DNA of 26,664 nt from a virus: positions 1 through 26,664 of IMG/VR virus record IMGVR_UViG_3300047488_000038, one strand, 5' to 3'. This document shows, one piece after another, positions 1 through 7,927 of this stretch; position 1 is the first letter of the stretch; each line of letters starts with the position of its first letter. The position numbers were made by a program, and so were the translations under genes. Below the pieces are notes generated by a model. That model saw nothing but the letters and a program-made list of their open reading frames with translations, did not search any database and had not been told where the DNA came from.

Positions 1-448
1 GTTCTGGAGGAGGAGGTGGAGGAGTTACAACCGGTGCCGGGGGAGGTGGGGGAGGTGTGTAAACTGGTTCTGGTGCAACATATACCGGAGGCGTATATAC
101 AGGTTCTGGCGTATAAACTGGTTCAGGTTCTACATACGCTGGTGGAGTATAAACTGGTTCAGGCGTATACACAGGTTCATTATAACTATAATCGTATGTT
201 GGAGCAATGAATTGTCCGCCACCAACATCTACAGGAATATATTCTGGTATACCATCATTTCCAATATTGTATGTGTCGTTGCTACTGTTTTGAGTACCCT
301 CATACATATTAAAGTTGCCTGGACTGAACACATCAGCAGGATTTACAGGTTGTGCATAGCCGGCGTTATAACCATATGGATCATTGAAATAATCTTCAAA
401 TCCATAATCTTCAAAATCTGTATAAAAATTGTTTTGCTGTATAGCCAT
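1..448 (-). CDS. Proline/tyrosine-rich structural-type protein, C-terminus outside window
   Basis: A partial gene: 149 codons are readable from the ATG at 448 to the window edge with no stop. The start is supported by AAAGG seven bases upstream. Residues 1-90 are rich in Asp, Asn, Tyr and Phe. From residue 91 the chain becomes a low-complexity array with five copies of EPVYTP (residues 91, 97, 109, 115 and 127), followed by two six-proline runs (132-137, 143-148). Such a sequence is probably extended or polyproline-II in form. It is the third gene after the tail-type protein at 1719-3908 and follows the 414-aa protein by 26 bases, so a virion role is likely from position only. I do not recognise a family and give no function. 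Confidence 0.8.
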   Translation of the reverse strand, partial: MAIQQNNFYTDFEDYGFEDYFNDPYGYNAGYAQPVNPADVFSPGNFNMYEGTQNSSNDTYNIGNDGIPEYIPVDVGGGQFIAPTYDYSYNEPVYTPEPVYTPPAYVEPEPVYTPEPVYTPPVYVAPEPVYTPPPPPPAPVVTPPPPPPE

Positions 449-474
449 CACTTAACCTTTTATATATTTAATCA

Positions 475-1719
475 TTATTGCTTGACAACTTGCGCGGTCA
501 AACTGCGTAGTCCTAAAGTTACAACGCCTGCTGTAGCATCTCCAGGATATACGATTTGTGTTACTGTTAATGTCATATCATTAGCAGGGCTTGCGCCGCC
601 CAAACTAGTGCCAGGTATGTTTAATATGTCTCCAACTTGGTATCCTGTACCAACATTGTTAATTAAAGCAAGAGTTGTGTTTTGTTCATAATTTAACCCA
701 TATCCTGTATCTATGTCTAAATCAATATCTAAACCTGCACCAGTACCAGTCACAGTCACAGGCAATAATCCTGTATAACTTGTATTCTGTGGTACGCTGA
801 CTCCACTTACTGAAATATTTTCTACGCCGCCTATCGCATAACTTGTTTTATATCTTGGTTTATTAGTGAATGCGAATTGTAATAGATACCAATAGTAACC
901 AAATGGTATCTCAGGACCATCAATGAATTGTGTAAAGATTGTTTCTAAATCAGTAATCGTTCCATTACCTGTGACATTATAATGATATCTTCGTTGTGCC
1001 AATGTCGTGATTGGTTCGTCAAAAACAAAGTCTGTGCTACCTGGGGCATTGCTAACATAACCAGTCAAGCGTTCAATACTTACTGTCACATCAAATTCGC
1101 TGTTTGGTATCGTGCTGTTATATTCTATATCACAAATCAATTGACCACTCACGAACACACGGTCTGTACCACCTGTCACATTAACACGACCATTACAATC
1201 TGTGCTTAATGTGAAATTCAATCTATTGAAACCAACATATCCACCGCTTACATATGGTGGATAACTATATAAATTGTTATATTGTATGATGACATAAGTG
1301 TTTGTACACGCAAATACTAATGAAGGACTGCTGGGCGGCCCATAATATGAACTGCTATCGTAATCGTTAGGGCTAAATCCACCAGCAAATATCCTGTCAC
1401 CAAATTGAAATGGTGGGCTAGTGAATGGTGTAGTGAATTGATATAACACATATCGTGTGCTTGTTAGACCAACTGGAGTACCATTTTCATCGCAACCAAA
1501 AGCGTTATTACACGATACCTGGCTAAACAGTGGCGTGGGTTCACTTGTGATAGGAGTCACAAATGGCTGACGGAAAGTTGGTTTAAGATACGCAGGAGTA
1601 TATGTGCTATAGCCTGCAAAGTTCTGTCCTAAGCCTGCAGGACCGCTCAACAAATAATTAACTGCGTCAACTACGCCTTCTTCATCACTATTCTCAACTG
1701 GATACTTTGCTACTGTCAT
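475..1719 (-). CDS. Phage virion structural protein with conserved GLGQNFAGYS-type N-terminus
   Basis: 414 aa. Residues 20-50 hold VNYLLSGPAGLGQNFAGYS, then YTPAYL and a Pro-Phe pair, a signature I associate with virion proteins of cyanophages and other aquatic phages (recalled, not searched). The middle is beta-rich and Thr/Ser/Tyr-rich, as in tail or fibre-attachment proteins. Residues 354-388 form a second module, GTGYQVGDILNIPGT followed by LGGASPAND, a small beta-domain that recurs in unrelated phage structural proteins. The start overlaps the stop of the 729-aa tail gene by one base (TAATG), so the two are probably translationally coupled. Likely a tail or fibre-associated component; the exact position in the virion cannot be told from sequence. 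Confidence 0.8.
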   Translation of the reverse strand: MTVAKYPVENSDEEGVVDAVNYLLSGPAGLGQNFAGYSTYTPAYLKPTFRQPFVTPITSEPTPLFSQVSCNNAFGCDENGTPVGLTSTRYVLYQFTTPFTSPPFQFGDRIFAGGFSPNDYDSSSYYGPPSSPSLVFACTNTYVIIQYNNLYSYPPYVSGGYVGFNRLNFTLSTDCNGRVNVTGGTDRVFVSGQLICDIEYNSTIPNSEFDVTVSIERLTGYVSNAPGSTDFVFDEPITTLAQRRYHYNVTGNGTITDLETIFTQFIDGPEIPFGYYWYLLQFAFTNKPRYKTSYAIGGVENISVSGVSVPQNTSYTGLLPVTVTGTGAGLDIDLDIDTGYGLNYEQNTTLALINNVGTGYQVGDILNIPGTSLGGASPANDMTLTVTQIVYPGDATAGVVTLGLRSLTAQVVKQ

Positions 1720-3908
1720 TATCTGTCATCCTCAACTTGTGTGAACTGCCATGTAGTTGCGGTACACATCCAAACACTATTGTTGCTAGTATTACTAATC
1801 TCAATGTTGTTGACACGATATGCATTTTGATTGAACTGGCACCATGGACTTTCTGTGTTGGTTGCCATAGTGATGCTAGGCTTACTTGTTGGCACAGCGC
1901 CTACACTTCCAGCACCTTCTAGTGTAACTGTAACATTACCTAAGTTTGTACTTGTCGCAGGATCAACAGGTCGTTCATCGTCTGTACTGAATGGATCAGC
2001 GCCCAAGTTCACGACTTCAGGCAGTATACGATGAACCATAAGTTTACCACTATAATCTTTTAGCAGTTTTATATTGTCTCGTCTAAATTGGCTTGTTATT
2101 GGATCACCATTAGCACGACTATAACCTTGGTCTTTTTGTATTAATTGTGAACCACTATTGCCGCCTTGTGCGTAAACAACTGTGCGACTGCCTGGGGCTG
2201 CAACCCAGTTTGAGCCATCATATTCCCAAATAGGGCTTTCGCAACTAAATGTAGCATTTGTAACATCTCTGGGTGCATTCCAACAATCTAAATCATATCT
2301 GTATGATATCATTTTGTTTGGTACGCCATCGTTAATTGGTTTATCTTTTGATGGATAATAAATCTCAACTTGCGCTCTTTGCGTATTGACTTCCATAAAA
2401 ACTCTATCGTAGTATTGTGGGTCCAATTGGTCAAACAACCAATTCTTTACTCTTTGATTACCTAAGCCACGAAAGTCTTGACCATCAAAGACCCATACAT
2501 CTCTTGCGTCAATACCATAAACTAACTTATCGGTATTAGCCCAACAGTTGCTTGACAGTATACCACGACCTTGGTTAAACATTCTTACACCAAGTATAGG
2601 CGTTGATGTTGTACTGAAGTTGATGGGACTGAATACAACTGTGTCCCAATAACTACACAAGAAGAACTGACCATTACAGGGAAATGCATCTAATGCTCCA
2701 CCACGCAATGGCACTTCTAATTCGTTAGCAATATTGACTACAGTAGGTTCCCAGGTAAATGGTGCTTGATTAAGACCAAACGCTTGACTCCATCGTACTG
2801 AGACAGGGTATACTTCAGTATCGGCTAATCCTAAATCAATAGGTACTGCTGTGTTTGTTCCTGTGCTGTTTGTACTAACTTGTATGCTTACGCCCGGCGT
2901 TACTGCGGTGACTGTAGTGCCTGCGGGGAAGTCAAAACTAAACACTTCTGCGCCAACCCAATTACTAACTGCACTGGTTGTAACAATAACATTACTGCCA
3001 GTTGTTGTGTCGCCAGTAAAACTTACTTTAGGTGTAACAGTTAAATTACCTGCTACAAGTATTGAACCCACATTAGGTGTGTTATAGATACGCATAAACT
3101 TTGCATAAACGCTTTTCCATTCTGGTGTATAGTTCCATGCGTATGCTGGACTAACTGTGCCGCCAGTTAGATAAGCGTCAGTTACCGTGCTTTCATATAC
3201 AATGTAAGTATACCATGCTTGGTCTATAACATCGTATGTTGTCGTACAACTTATAACTTCAAACGGTCCCCCATTATAATACCTTGGATTAACATTATTA
3301 ATTAGTATGAAATCACCTGTTTGAAATGGTTCAGTCGCTTGACCAGCAACTTTAATTTGTTTTGTTGTTGCTGTTAATGTTGTGATAGTATCAATATCTA
3401 ATGGTACTTGATTACTGTACATAATCATGACTGGACTAGGATTTGCAATCGTAGGCTCGGGCCAGAACATTGGTGGATTGCTTTCGTCATTAAAGAATGG
3501 AACTGTGCCACTCCATGCTTCTGTAATGTTTGTTGCTTGATTGTATTGTGTGAAGTCGCCTGTATTTGGAGTAATGTTTTGCCAACTACCGCCATCGCTA
3601 GCCCACCATTGTCCAGGATCTAGTGGGTTAGTTGATGTTGTTGCAACAATAAAATAAAACTTACCATCGCCACGGAAGCCACCTGTAACGAATGTAGGGC
3701 TGCCATTTGTCGCTGGCATACCTGGCAATGCAGGAAGAATATATTGGTCGCCAGCCATACTGCGAATACCACGAACATCTGTTTCTACATTGACACCATC
3801 GTTGTATTCATTCGGGCCCAGTGCACTGGGTGGTACATCCGGCGTGAAACTCATCTTTTGAAAGGGTACAATGACTTCATTGTAACTTGACTTAATCTGT
3901 TGTGGCAT
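1719..3908 (-). CDS. Large tail protein (tail hub/nozzle-like, beta-rich)
   Basis: 729 aa. The N-terminus (residues 19-52: MSFTPDVPPSALGPNEYNDG, then NVETDVRGI) matches a family of aquatic-phage tail proteins that I relate tentatively to P22 gp10-like or T7 gp12-like nozzle proteins. Residues 370-560 contain the blocks expected in such propeller-like chains (WSQAFGLNQAPFTW, DVWVFDGQDFRG, QVEIYYPSKD). Two beta-modules seem inserted: about 170-256 (GDFILINNVNPRYYNG type) and about 297-360 (FTGDTTTGSNVIV, then FPAGTTVTAV). A CATAAATA element lies 31 bases before the start, so this gene probably begins a late operon with the two genes to its left. Virion role is confident; the exact tail position is inferred. 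Confidence 0.75.
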   Translation of the reverse strand: MPQQIKSSYNEVIVPFQKMSFTPDVPPSALGPNEYNDGVNVETDVRGIRSMAGDQYILPALPGMPATNGSPTFVTGGFRGDGKFYFIVATTSTNPLDPGQWWASDGGSWQNITPNTGDFTQYNQATNITEAWSGTVPFFNDESNPPMFWPEPTIANPSPVMIMYSNQVPLDIDTITTLTATTKQIKVAGQATEPFQTGDFILINNVNPRYYNGGPFEVISCTTTYDVIDQAWYTYIVYESTVTDAYLTGGTVSPAYAWNYTPEWKSVYAKFMRIYNTPNVGSILVAGNLTVTPKVSFTGDTTTGSNVIVTTSAVSNWVGAEVFSFDFPAGTTVTAVTPGVSIQVSTNSTGTNTAVPIDLGLADTEVYPVSVRWSQAFGLNQAPFTWEPTVVNIANELEVPLRGGALDAFPCNGQFFLCSYWDTVVFSPINFSTTSTPILGVRMFNQGRGILSSNCWANTDKLVYGIDARDVWVFDGQDFRGLGNQRVKNWLFDQLDPQYYDRVFMEVNTQRAQVEIYYPSKDKPINDGVPNKMISYRYDLDCWNAPRDVTNATFSCESPIWEYDGSNWVAAPGSRTVVYAQGGNSGSQLIQKDQGYSRANGDPITSQFRRDNIKLLKDYSGKLMVHRILPEVVNLGADPFSTDDERPVDPATSTNLGNVTVTLEGAGSVGAVPTSKPSITMATNTESPWCQFNQNAYRVNNIEISNTSNNSVWMCTATTWQFTQVEDDR

Positions 3909-3939
3909 CTTTATTTTTCCTACACAATATTGTATCTTA

Positions 3940-3947
3940 TATTTATG
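3940..3947 (-). promoter_or_regulatory. Late-promoter-like CATAAATA before the 729-aa tail gene
   Basis: On the minus strand TCATAAATATAAGATAC lies 31 bases before the ATG at 3908 and overlaps the stop codon of the glycosyltransferase gene. It resembles the T4 late -10 element TATAAATA, and the same core recurs before other structural blocks here. No -35 element is evident. Confidence 0.5.
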
Positions 3948-4725
3948 ACTTGTTGATTACTGACTTGTAGTATGGGCAAGTACCGATTATCCTGCTCATC
4001 TTAAAATACAGACTATCAACATTTAATGCGTGTGCGTCTTTTGCACTAGCCAATATAAAAAACTCACGCAATAAATCTAGGTTATACTGATGTTTGTCTA
4101 TGTTTGTGCTGAAATGCGTAACATCATGTTTTGGCTTGCTGATGACTATGCTGGCTGGACTTTCATTCATCCATCGTTCTATTAATTTAGTGTCATCGCT
4201 CAACACATACGCTACAGGCGCAAGTTGCCTACACCGTGCCCAATCTTCATCTGTGAATGTCCTATCAGTTCCACGAAGATGTACGACGGGTAAATCTATG
4301 ATAGGTTCAGTATAAATTTGTTCAACAATGTCTGGTCTTACACGCAAATGTTTAGTAAGCAATGGCATGTTGTATTCACGATAGCCAATGCCAGGCTGTA
4401 CCCATACATCAGTAAATTCGTTACATTTACTTATGTCAAAGACAAGTTGATCCTTCATGTCATAGACCCAAGTATGTGCAGGTAGCATGAGTTTGTGATT
4501 CCAAAAGTGTGGATGTACCGTGCTAGTTTTAGGTATCTTACGATAATCGTCTATGTAATGTAGATCCTCAAAGTAGAAGTAATCGTAGAAACTTGTACCC
4601 CAGATATCGTCTGTCCAATCTACATACAATGTGCGATTATAGCGTAGACTACAGGTTACTGCATAACTTAAACATTGTAGTCTATCACTAAAACCTTCCC
4701 ATCCTTTGACTACAAGGTATTTCAT
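3943..4725 (-). CDS. Fucosyltransferase-like glycosyltransferase (GT23/O-FucT superfamily type)
   Basis: 260 aa. The N-terminus GFSDRLQCLSYAVTCSLRYN followed by RTLYVDW (residues 11-37) resembles the opening loop of GDP-fucose-using enzymes such as NodZ/FUT8-type transferases. HLRGTDR at 149-155 matches the FUT8-type peptide motif I (HVRRTDK), whose Arg contacts the GDP-sugar. No signal peptide or membrane segment is seen, so it is probably cytoplasmic. The start overlaps the epimerase stop by four bases (ATGA). Family knowledge indicates a GDP-L-hexose donor; because the neighbour should make GDP-L-galactose or a related GDP sugar, I infer transfer of L-galactose or similar. The acceptor (virion protein, host glycan or DNA) is unknown. 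Confidence 0.65.
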   Translation of the reverse strand: MKYLVVKGWEGFSDRLQCLSYAVTCSLRYNRTLYVDWTDDIWGTSFYDYFYFEDLHYIDDYRKIPKTSTVHPHFWNHKLMLPAHTWVYDMKDQLVFDISKCNEFTDVWVQPGIGYREYNMPLLTKHLRVRPDIVEQIYTEPIIDLPVVHLRGTDRTFTDEDWARCRQLAPVAYVLSDDTKLIERWMNESPASIVISKPKHDVTHFSTNIDKHQYNLDLLREFFILASAKDAHALNVDSLYFKMSRIIGTCPYYKSVINKS

Positions 4726-5693
4726 TTGATATCTGTCAATCCATTATCAATGCGGCTCTTGATCCAATCGTATGTTTGTTTTAATCCATATTCTAAGTTG
4801 TTATCTGGAGTCCAACCCAATACACTCTTAATCAATGTATTGTCGCTGTTACGGCCATTGACGCCAATTGGTCCTGGCACATTGTTAATGACTACACTCT
4901 TGTTACCAATATCTGCAACCATATGTACAAGTTCATTAATAGATATCATACGGTCGCTACCCAAATTTAATGGTTTGTCATAGTCAGATTCCATAATCTT
5001 AAGTATGCCAGTGATGCATTCGTCAATATACAAAAAACTTCTAGTTTGACGACCATTGCCCCATATGTCTACAACTTGTTTACTATTGATAACTTTGCGG
5101 CAAATGGCTGCTGGGCTTTTCTCACGCCCATTATCGTAGGCGCCTAATGGCCCATAAACATTATGCAGTCTGGCAATACGACAGTTTAGATTATAGTTCC
5201 GTGCATAAGTCATGTAAAGTCTTTCGGAAAACAGTTTCTCCCAACCATACTCACTATCTGGGTCTGCAGGGTAAGCACTATCTTCACATAGATTTGGCGT
5301 CAAGTAATCAGTCTGATTATGTCTTGGATACATGCAAGCACTACTGGTATAGAATACATTCTTGATGCCTCTATCTACCATACTGTCAAGTATGTTTAAG
5401 TTGATTTGACAACTATTATGCATGATATCGGCATCGTTGTCACCTGTAAAGATATAGCCGGCGCCGCCCATGTCAGCGGCTAATTGATAGATTTCGTCAA
5501 TCTCTTGGCTTAACAAATGTTTAACCGTTCGTTGGTCACGCAAGTCCACAACATAGAACTCATGTGCTAATGTTTTTTCATAGGCTGGATGATAAAGGTC
5601 TGCGCCTATAACATGATGACCTTGATTAACAAGTTTTTTAACTAAGTGGTGTCCTATAAATCCACCTGCCCCACATACTAATATTCGTTTCAT
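4722..5693 (-). CDS. GDP-mannose 3,5-epimerase-like SDR enzyme
   Basis: 323 aa from the ATG at 5693, chosen because AAAGGA lies seven bases upstream; the open frame reaches 5753 only through a weak upstream start. Extended SDR fold: GAGGFIG (residues 8-14) binds NAD, and YGWEK (149-153) supplies the Tyr-Lys pair. The match to plant GDP-mannose 3,5-epimerase is strong: AADMGGAGYI (72-81), SSAC with C120 at the place of catalytic Cys145, GREKSPAA (189-196) with K192 at the place of Lys217, WGNGRQTRSFLYIDEC (211-226) and VPGPIGVNGRNSDNTLIK (272-289). The expected reaction is GDP-D-mannose to GDP-L-galactose, in the cytoplasm. It is coupled to the transferase gene that follows. A related 4,6-dehydratase or GDP-fucose synthase is less likely given C120 and K192. 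Confidence 0.85.
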   Translation of the reverse strand: MKRILVCGAGGFIGHHLVKKLVNQGHHVIGADLYHPAYEKTLAHEFYVVDLRDQRTVKHLLSQEIDEIYQLAADMGGAGYIFTGDNDADIMHNSCQINLNILDSMVDRGIKNVFYTSSACMYPRHNQTDYLTPNLCEDSAYPADPDSEYGWEKLFSERLYMTYARNYNLNCRIARLHNVYGPLGAYDNGREKSPAAICRKVINSKQVVDIWGNGRQTRSFLYIDECITGILKIMESDYDKPLNLGSDRMISINELVHMVADIGNKSVVINNVPGPIGVNGRNSDNTLIKSVLGWTPDNNLEYGLKQTYDWIKSRIDNGLTDIK

Positions 5694-5725
5694 TTCTGTT
5701 CCTTTAAGAAAAATTTTGAATGAAA

Positions 5726-6001
5726 TCAATTGTCTAAGACAATTGGCTTCCATACTCTACCATCAACTGTTTTTATGTTCAGTTCTTCAATATCATTACG
5801 CAACTGACGGCGTAACACAGTTGCTTGACATATATGCTTTTTGGCTACATATACTGTCTTTAATGATTGCCCACATTTACCGCAACTATAGCCAATAAAA
5901 CGCCAAATCTTGTTTTTTCTGTCAAAACCCACACTTACATTTAAGTTTTTACGATTTGGTAACAGATTTTCAGTAACAATATCATGTATTTTTGGCTTCA
6001 T
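5726..6001 (-). CDS. Small zinc-finger-like protein next to the iteron array
   Basis: 91 aa, pI probably basic. CGKC (residues 40-43) followed by HIC (56-58) gives a possible C2HC zinc site; LRRQLRNDIEEL is a likely helix. No family recognised. There is no clear ribosome-binding site: the ATG follows TAAATAGTAG, and in-frame stops lie directly upstream, so the start cannot move upstream. It sits between the six-iteron array (12 bases upstream) and the epimerase gene. A role binding the array or in replication control is possible from position but unproven. A short inverted repeat (CAATTGTC/GACAATTG, 5727-5745) overlaps its stop. Confidence 0.7.
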   Translation of the reverse strand: MKPKIHDIVTENLLPNRKNLNVSVGFDRKNKIWRFIGYSCGKCGQSLKTVYVAKKHICQATVLRRQLRNDIEELNIKTVDGRVWKPIVLDN

Positions 6002-6013
6002 CTACTATTTAAC

Positions 6014-6155
6014 TAGCGTAGAACAGTAGCGTAGAAAGCCAGCGTATTTTAGGTTTTTTTATTATTTTCTAGAAAAAAATATTTTTTATTTTTTTTTTTG
6101 ATTTCGCTAAAAAAACACGATTTACGCTGGTGTTCTACGCTGGACTTCTACGCTA
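6014..6155. repeat. Inverted sets of three 13-bp iterons around an AT-rich core; candidate replication origin
   Basis: Three direct copies of AGCGTA(GAA) begin at 6015, 6028 and 6041. Three copies in the opposite orientation end at 6128, 6141 and 6154. Every step is exactly 13 bp. The 76 bp between the sets (6047-6122) is nearly pure A/T with runs of T. The array lies between the helicase stop (6158) and the start of the zinc-finger-like gene. Phased iterons beside an AT-rich unwinding region, next to primase and helicase genes, fit a replication origin of the lambda O or plasmid type. A terminator cruciform or autoregulatory operator cannot be excluded. Confidence 0.75.
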
Positions 6156-6157
6156 TT

Positions 6158-7927
6158 TTACCGTAATTCATCACGAATACTGAACACATTAATCTTTTCT
6201 CCCACAGTTGTACCCTTTTCATCTGTAGCATCTGTATCAATAAAGTCTGTAATATTAAACATATAACTTTCTGGAACATTTAGTTTGTTCTGTACAACAG
6301 TCATTTTGCGTCTATCTTCGTTTCTACAGCCTTTCCATGTATAGCAATCTACAGTAACTTCTTCACAGTCCCAACCCATATGATTGTTGAGCCAATACAT
6401 CATTTCATTCTTGAAATAATCTTTCTTACATTTCTGACTTTCTGCGGCTTCATATAGTTTATGTGCTTGTGTGATATTAATGACTGTGCTGATACCCATA
6501 CCCATCAAATTCATGAATTTTGGCATGAATCCATCAATACCCTTTTTCTGTCTTGTAAGCATCTCAGTATAATACTTTCCATGCAATGGTAGTAATTCAG
6601 TCATGTTTTTAGCGTTGTGTTTAGTGATAATATGACCCAACCATTCGCTAATTCTAGTCTCGTTTTTATAGTATTTTTGTTGCCATTCTTTAATCAATAT
6701 AGTCATTGCTTTGATTGTTGCTTCATCAGGAATCTCATTGATATTATTGATAAGTTTGTGATAAAACGCTAAATGTCGTGGCAAGTTAACTCTAGCAATG
6801 ATAGGCTCAAATCTGCGATCCTCACCACTTGTGCCTGTCCCTGCTAGTTTTGCTGTGCTTGTAAAGCCATTTCTAAAAAAGATAAAACTAAACAATCTTG
6901 CTACATCTCTAGCATCTTTATTCATAGCACGATGACGATAACGATTGCTACCTGTGAACTCTTTGACTTTATCAATTGGCACGCTATAACTGTCTTTTTC
7001 ATCAACTTTAATGACCATTTTACCAAACAAGTCACCATTATGTGTGCCCTTGAATGTCTCTGTACCTACGCTACCACAGCATTCATCAGTAAAAATACTG
7101 CGTAGTATATTGTAAAAAGTATCACGCCCTGTGCCACCAATAGCACAACTGTCAATGTTTGGAACCATAACATCTTGTGGATTACAATAACGATATGCTA
7201 CCCACTTTTCTAATTGATCCGCATAGTCATCATCTCCGCCCGCAATACTCAATAACAACAATCTAAAACTATCATGTGGAGTTACATCATAGATTGGCTC
7301 TAACCATTGCTTACGAATAGTGTTCATCTGATTGTATACGCCAGGCCTATCTGGTTCAAAGTCACGAACCATATGTTTATACATTCTGCCAAGTTCTTTT
7401 GCTAATGCTTTTAATTCTTGTTCAACTTGTATCTCACGACCACTGTCATTGAAAATCAAGTCTTTGATGACGCCTGCTTCACTACTGTTAATCTTGACGC
7501 TCATTCTATCGCCAGCTGGATCTACTGACCACCATTGCTGGTCAAAGATGATGTAATGTATATTGTGTTCGTCAAAGACTTTTTCCGCTGTATTTTTATT
7601 ACTTTCTTTGTTCTTTTGTTCATACTTTTTTGCGTTATATTTCTTAAGACTAAACTTAGCCTCACTTAATATCTTTTCATCGTTTTCAACATTCTTTTTC
7701 CATTGTTTAATTTGCTCTGTCAATGCCTTGATATCGTTTTTGAGTTGTTGTTTTTGTTTTCTGTCTGTTGTTAATGGCTCGTTAATTTTTAATGTGCTTA
7801 ATGTATCATCAGCATCATTAATCTTATCACGCCAGTTATCAATATCACGCTGTTTTTGCTGTATTTGTTTTTGTAATTCATCTACTAATCTTTGTTCATC
7901 TGTTAACATTTCTATTACCTGACTCAT
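6158..7927 (-). CDS. SF3/D5-type replicative helicase (DUF5906-like) with atypical Walker A
   Basis: 589 aa. Residues 10-110 are Lys/Glu/Gln-rich and predicted coiled coil. The ATPase core follows: a P-loop-like GGTGRDTF (264-271), a Walker B-like KMVIKVDE (303-310) and EDRRF (369-373), which in DUF5906-type primase-helicases holds the arginine finger. The invariant Walker A lysine appears to be R268, unusual for an active ATPase. The start overlaps the primase stop by four bases (ATGA) with AAGGA upstream. Together with the primase it would form the phage's priming and unwinding machine, split over two polypeptides rather than fused. The iteron array lies immediately after the stop. Confidence 0.75.
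   Translation of the reverse strand: MSQVIEMLTDEQRLVDELQKQIQQKQRDIDNWRDKINDADDTLSTLKINEPLTTDRKQKQQLKNDIKALTEQIKQWKKNVENDEKILSEAKFSLKKYNAKKYEQKNKESNKNTAEKVFDEHNIHYIIFDQQWWSVDPAGDRMSVKINSSEAGVIKDLIFNDSGREIQVEQELKALAKELGRMYKHMVRDFEPDRPGVYNQMNTIRKQWLEPIYDVTPHDSFRLLLLSIAGGDDDYADQLEKWVAYRYCNPQDVMVPNIDSCAIGGTGRDTFYNILRSIFTDECCGSVGTETFKGTHNGDLFGKMVIKVDEKDSYSVPIDKVKEFTGSNRYRHRAMNKDARDVARLFSFIFFRNGFTSTAKLAGTGTSGEDRRFEPIIARVNLPRHLAFYHKLINNINEIPDEATIKAMTILIKEWQQKYYKNETRISEWLGHIITKHNAKNMTELLPLHGKYYTEMLTRQKKGIDGFMPKFMNLMGMGISTVINITQAHKLYEAAESQKCKKDYFKNEMMYWLNNHMGWDCEEVTVDCYTWKGCRNEDRRKMTVVQNKLNVPESYMFNITDFIDTDATDEKGTTVGEKINVFSIRDELR

Noticed and set aside
212-691. 159-aa plus-strand frame spanning the first two minus-strand genes
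   Set aside because: Ile/Cys-rich antisense of two structural genes, both of which have proper starts and overlaps on minus.
6014-6155. CRISPR-like array
   Set aside because: Repeats are 6-9 bp with 13-bp period, mirrored in orientation, and have no spacers of CRISPR length.
6014-6155. Simple terminator for the helicase operon
   Set aside because: The arms pair imperfectly over a 76-base loop and phasing is too regular; terminator use cannot be excluded but does not explain the iterons.
7563-7922. 119-aa Phe/Cys/Ser-rich plus-strand frame resembling membrane protein
   Set aside because: Antisense of the Lys/Gln coiled-coil of the helicase, which by complement gives Phe/Leu/Cys codons.
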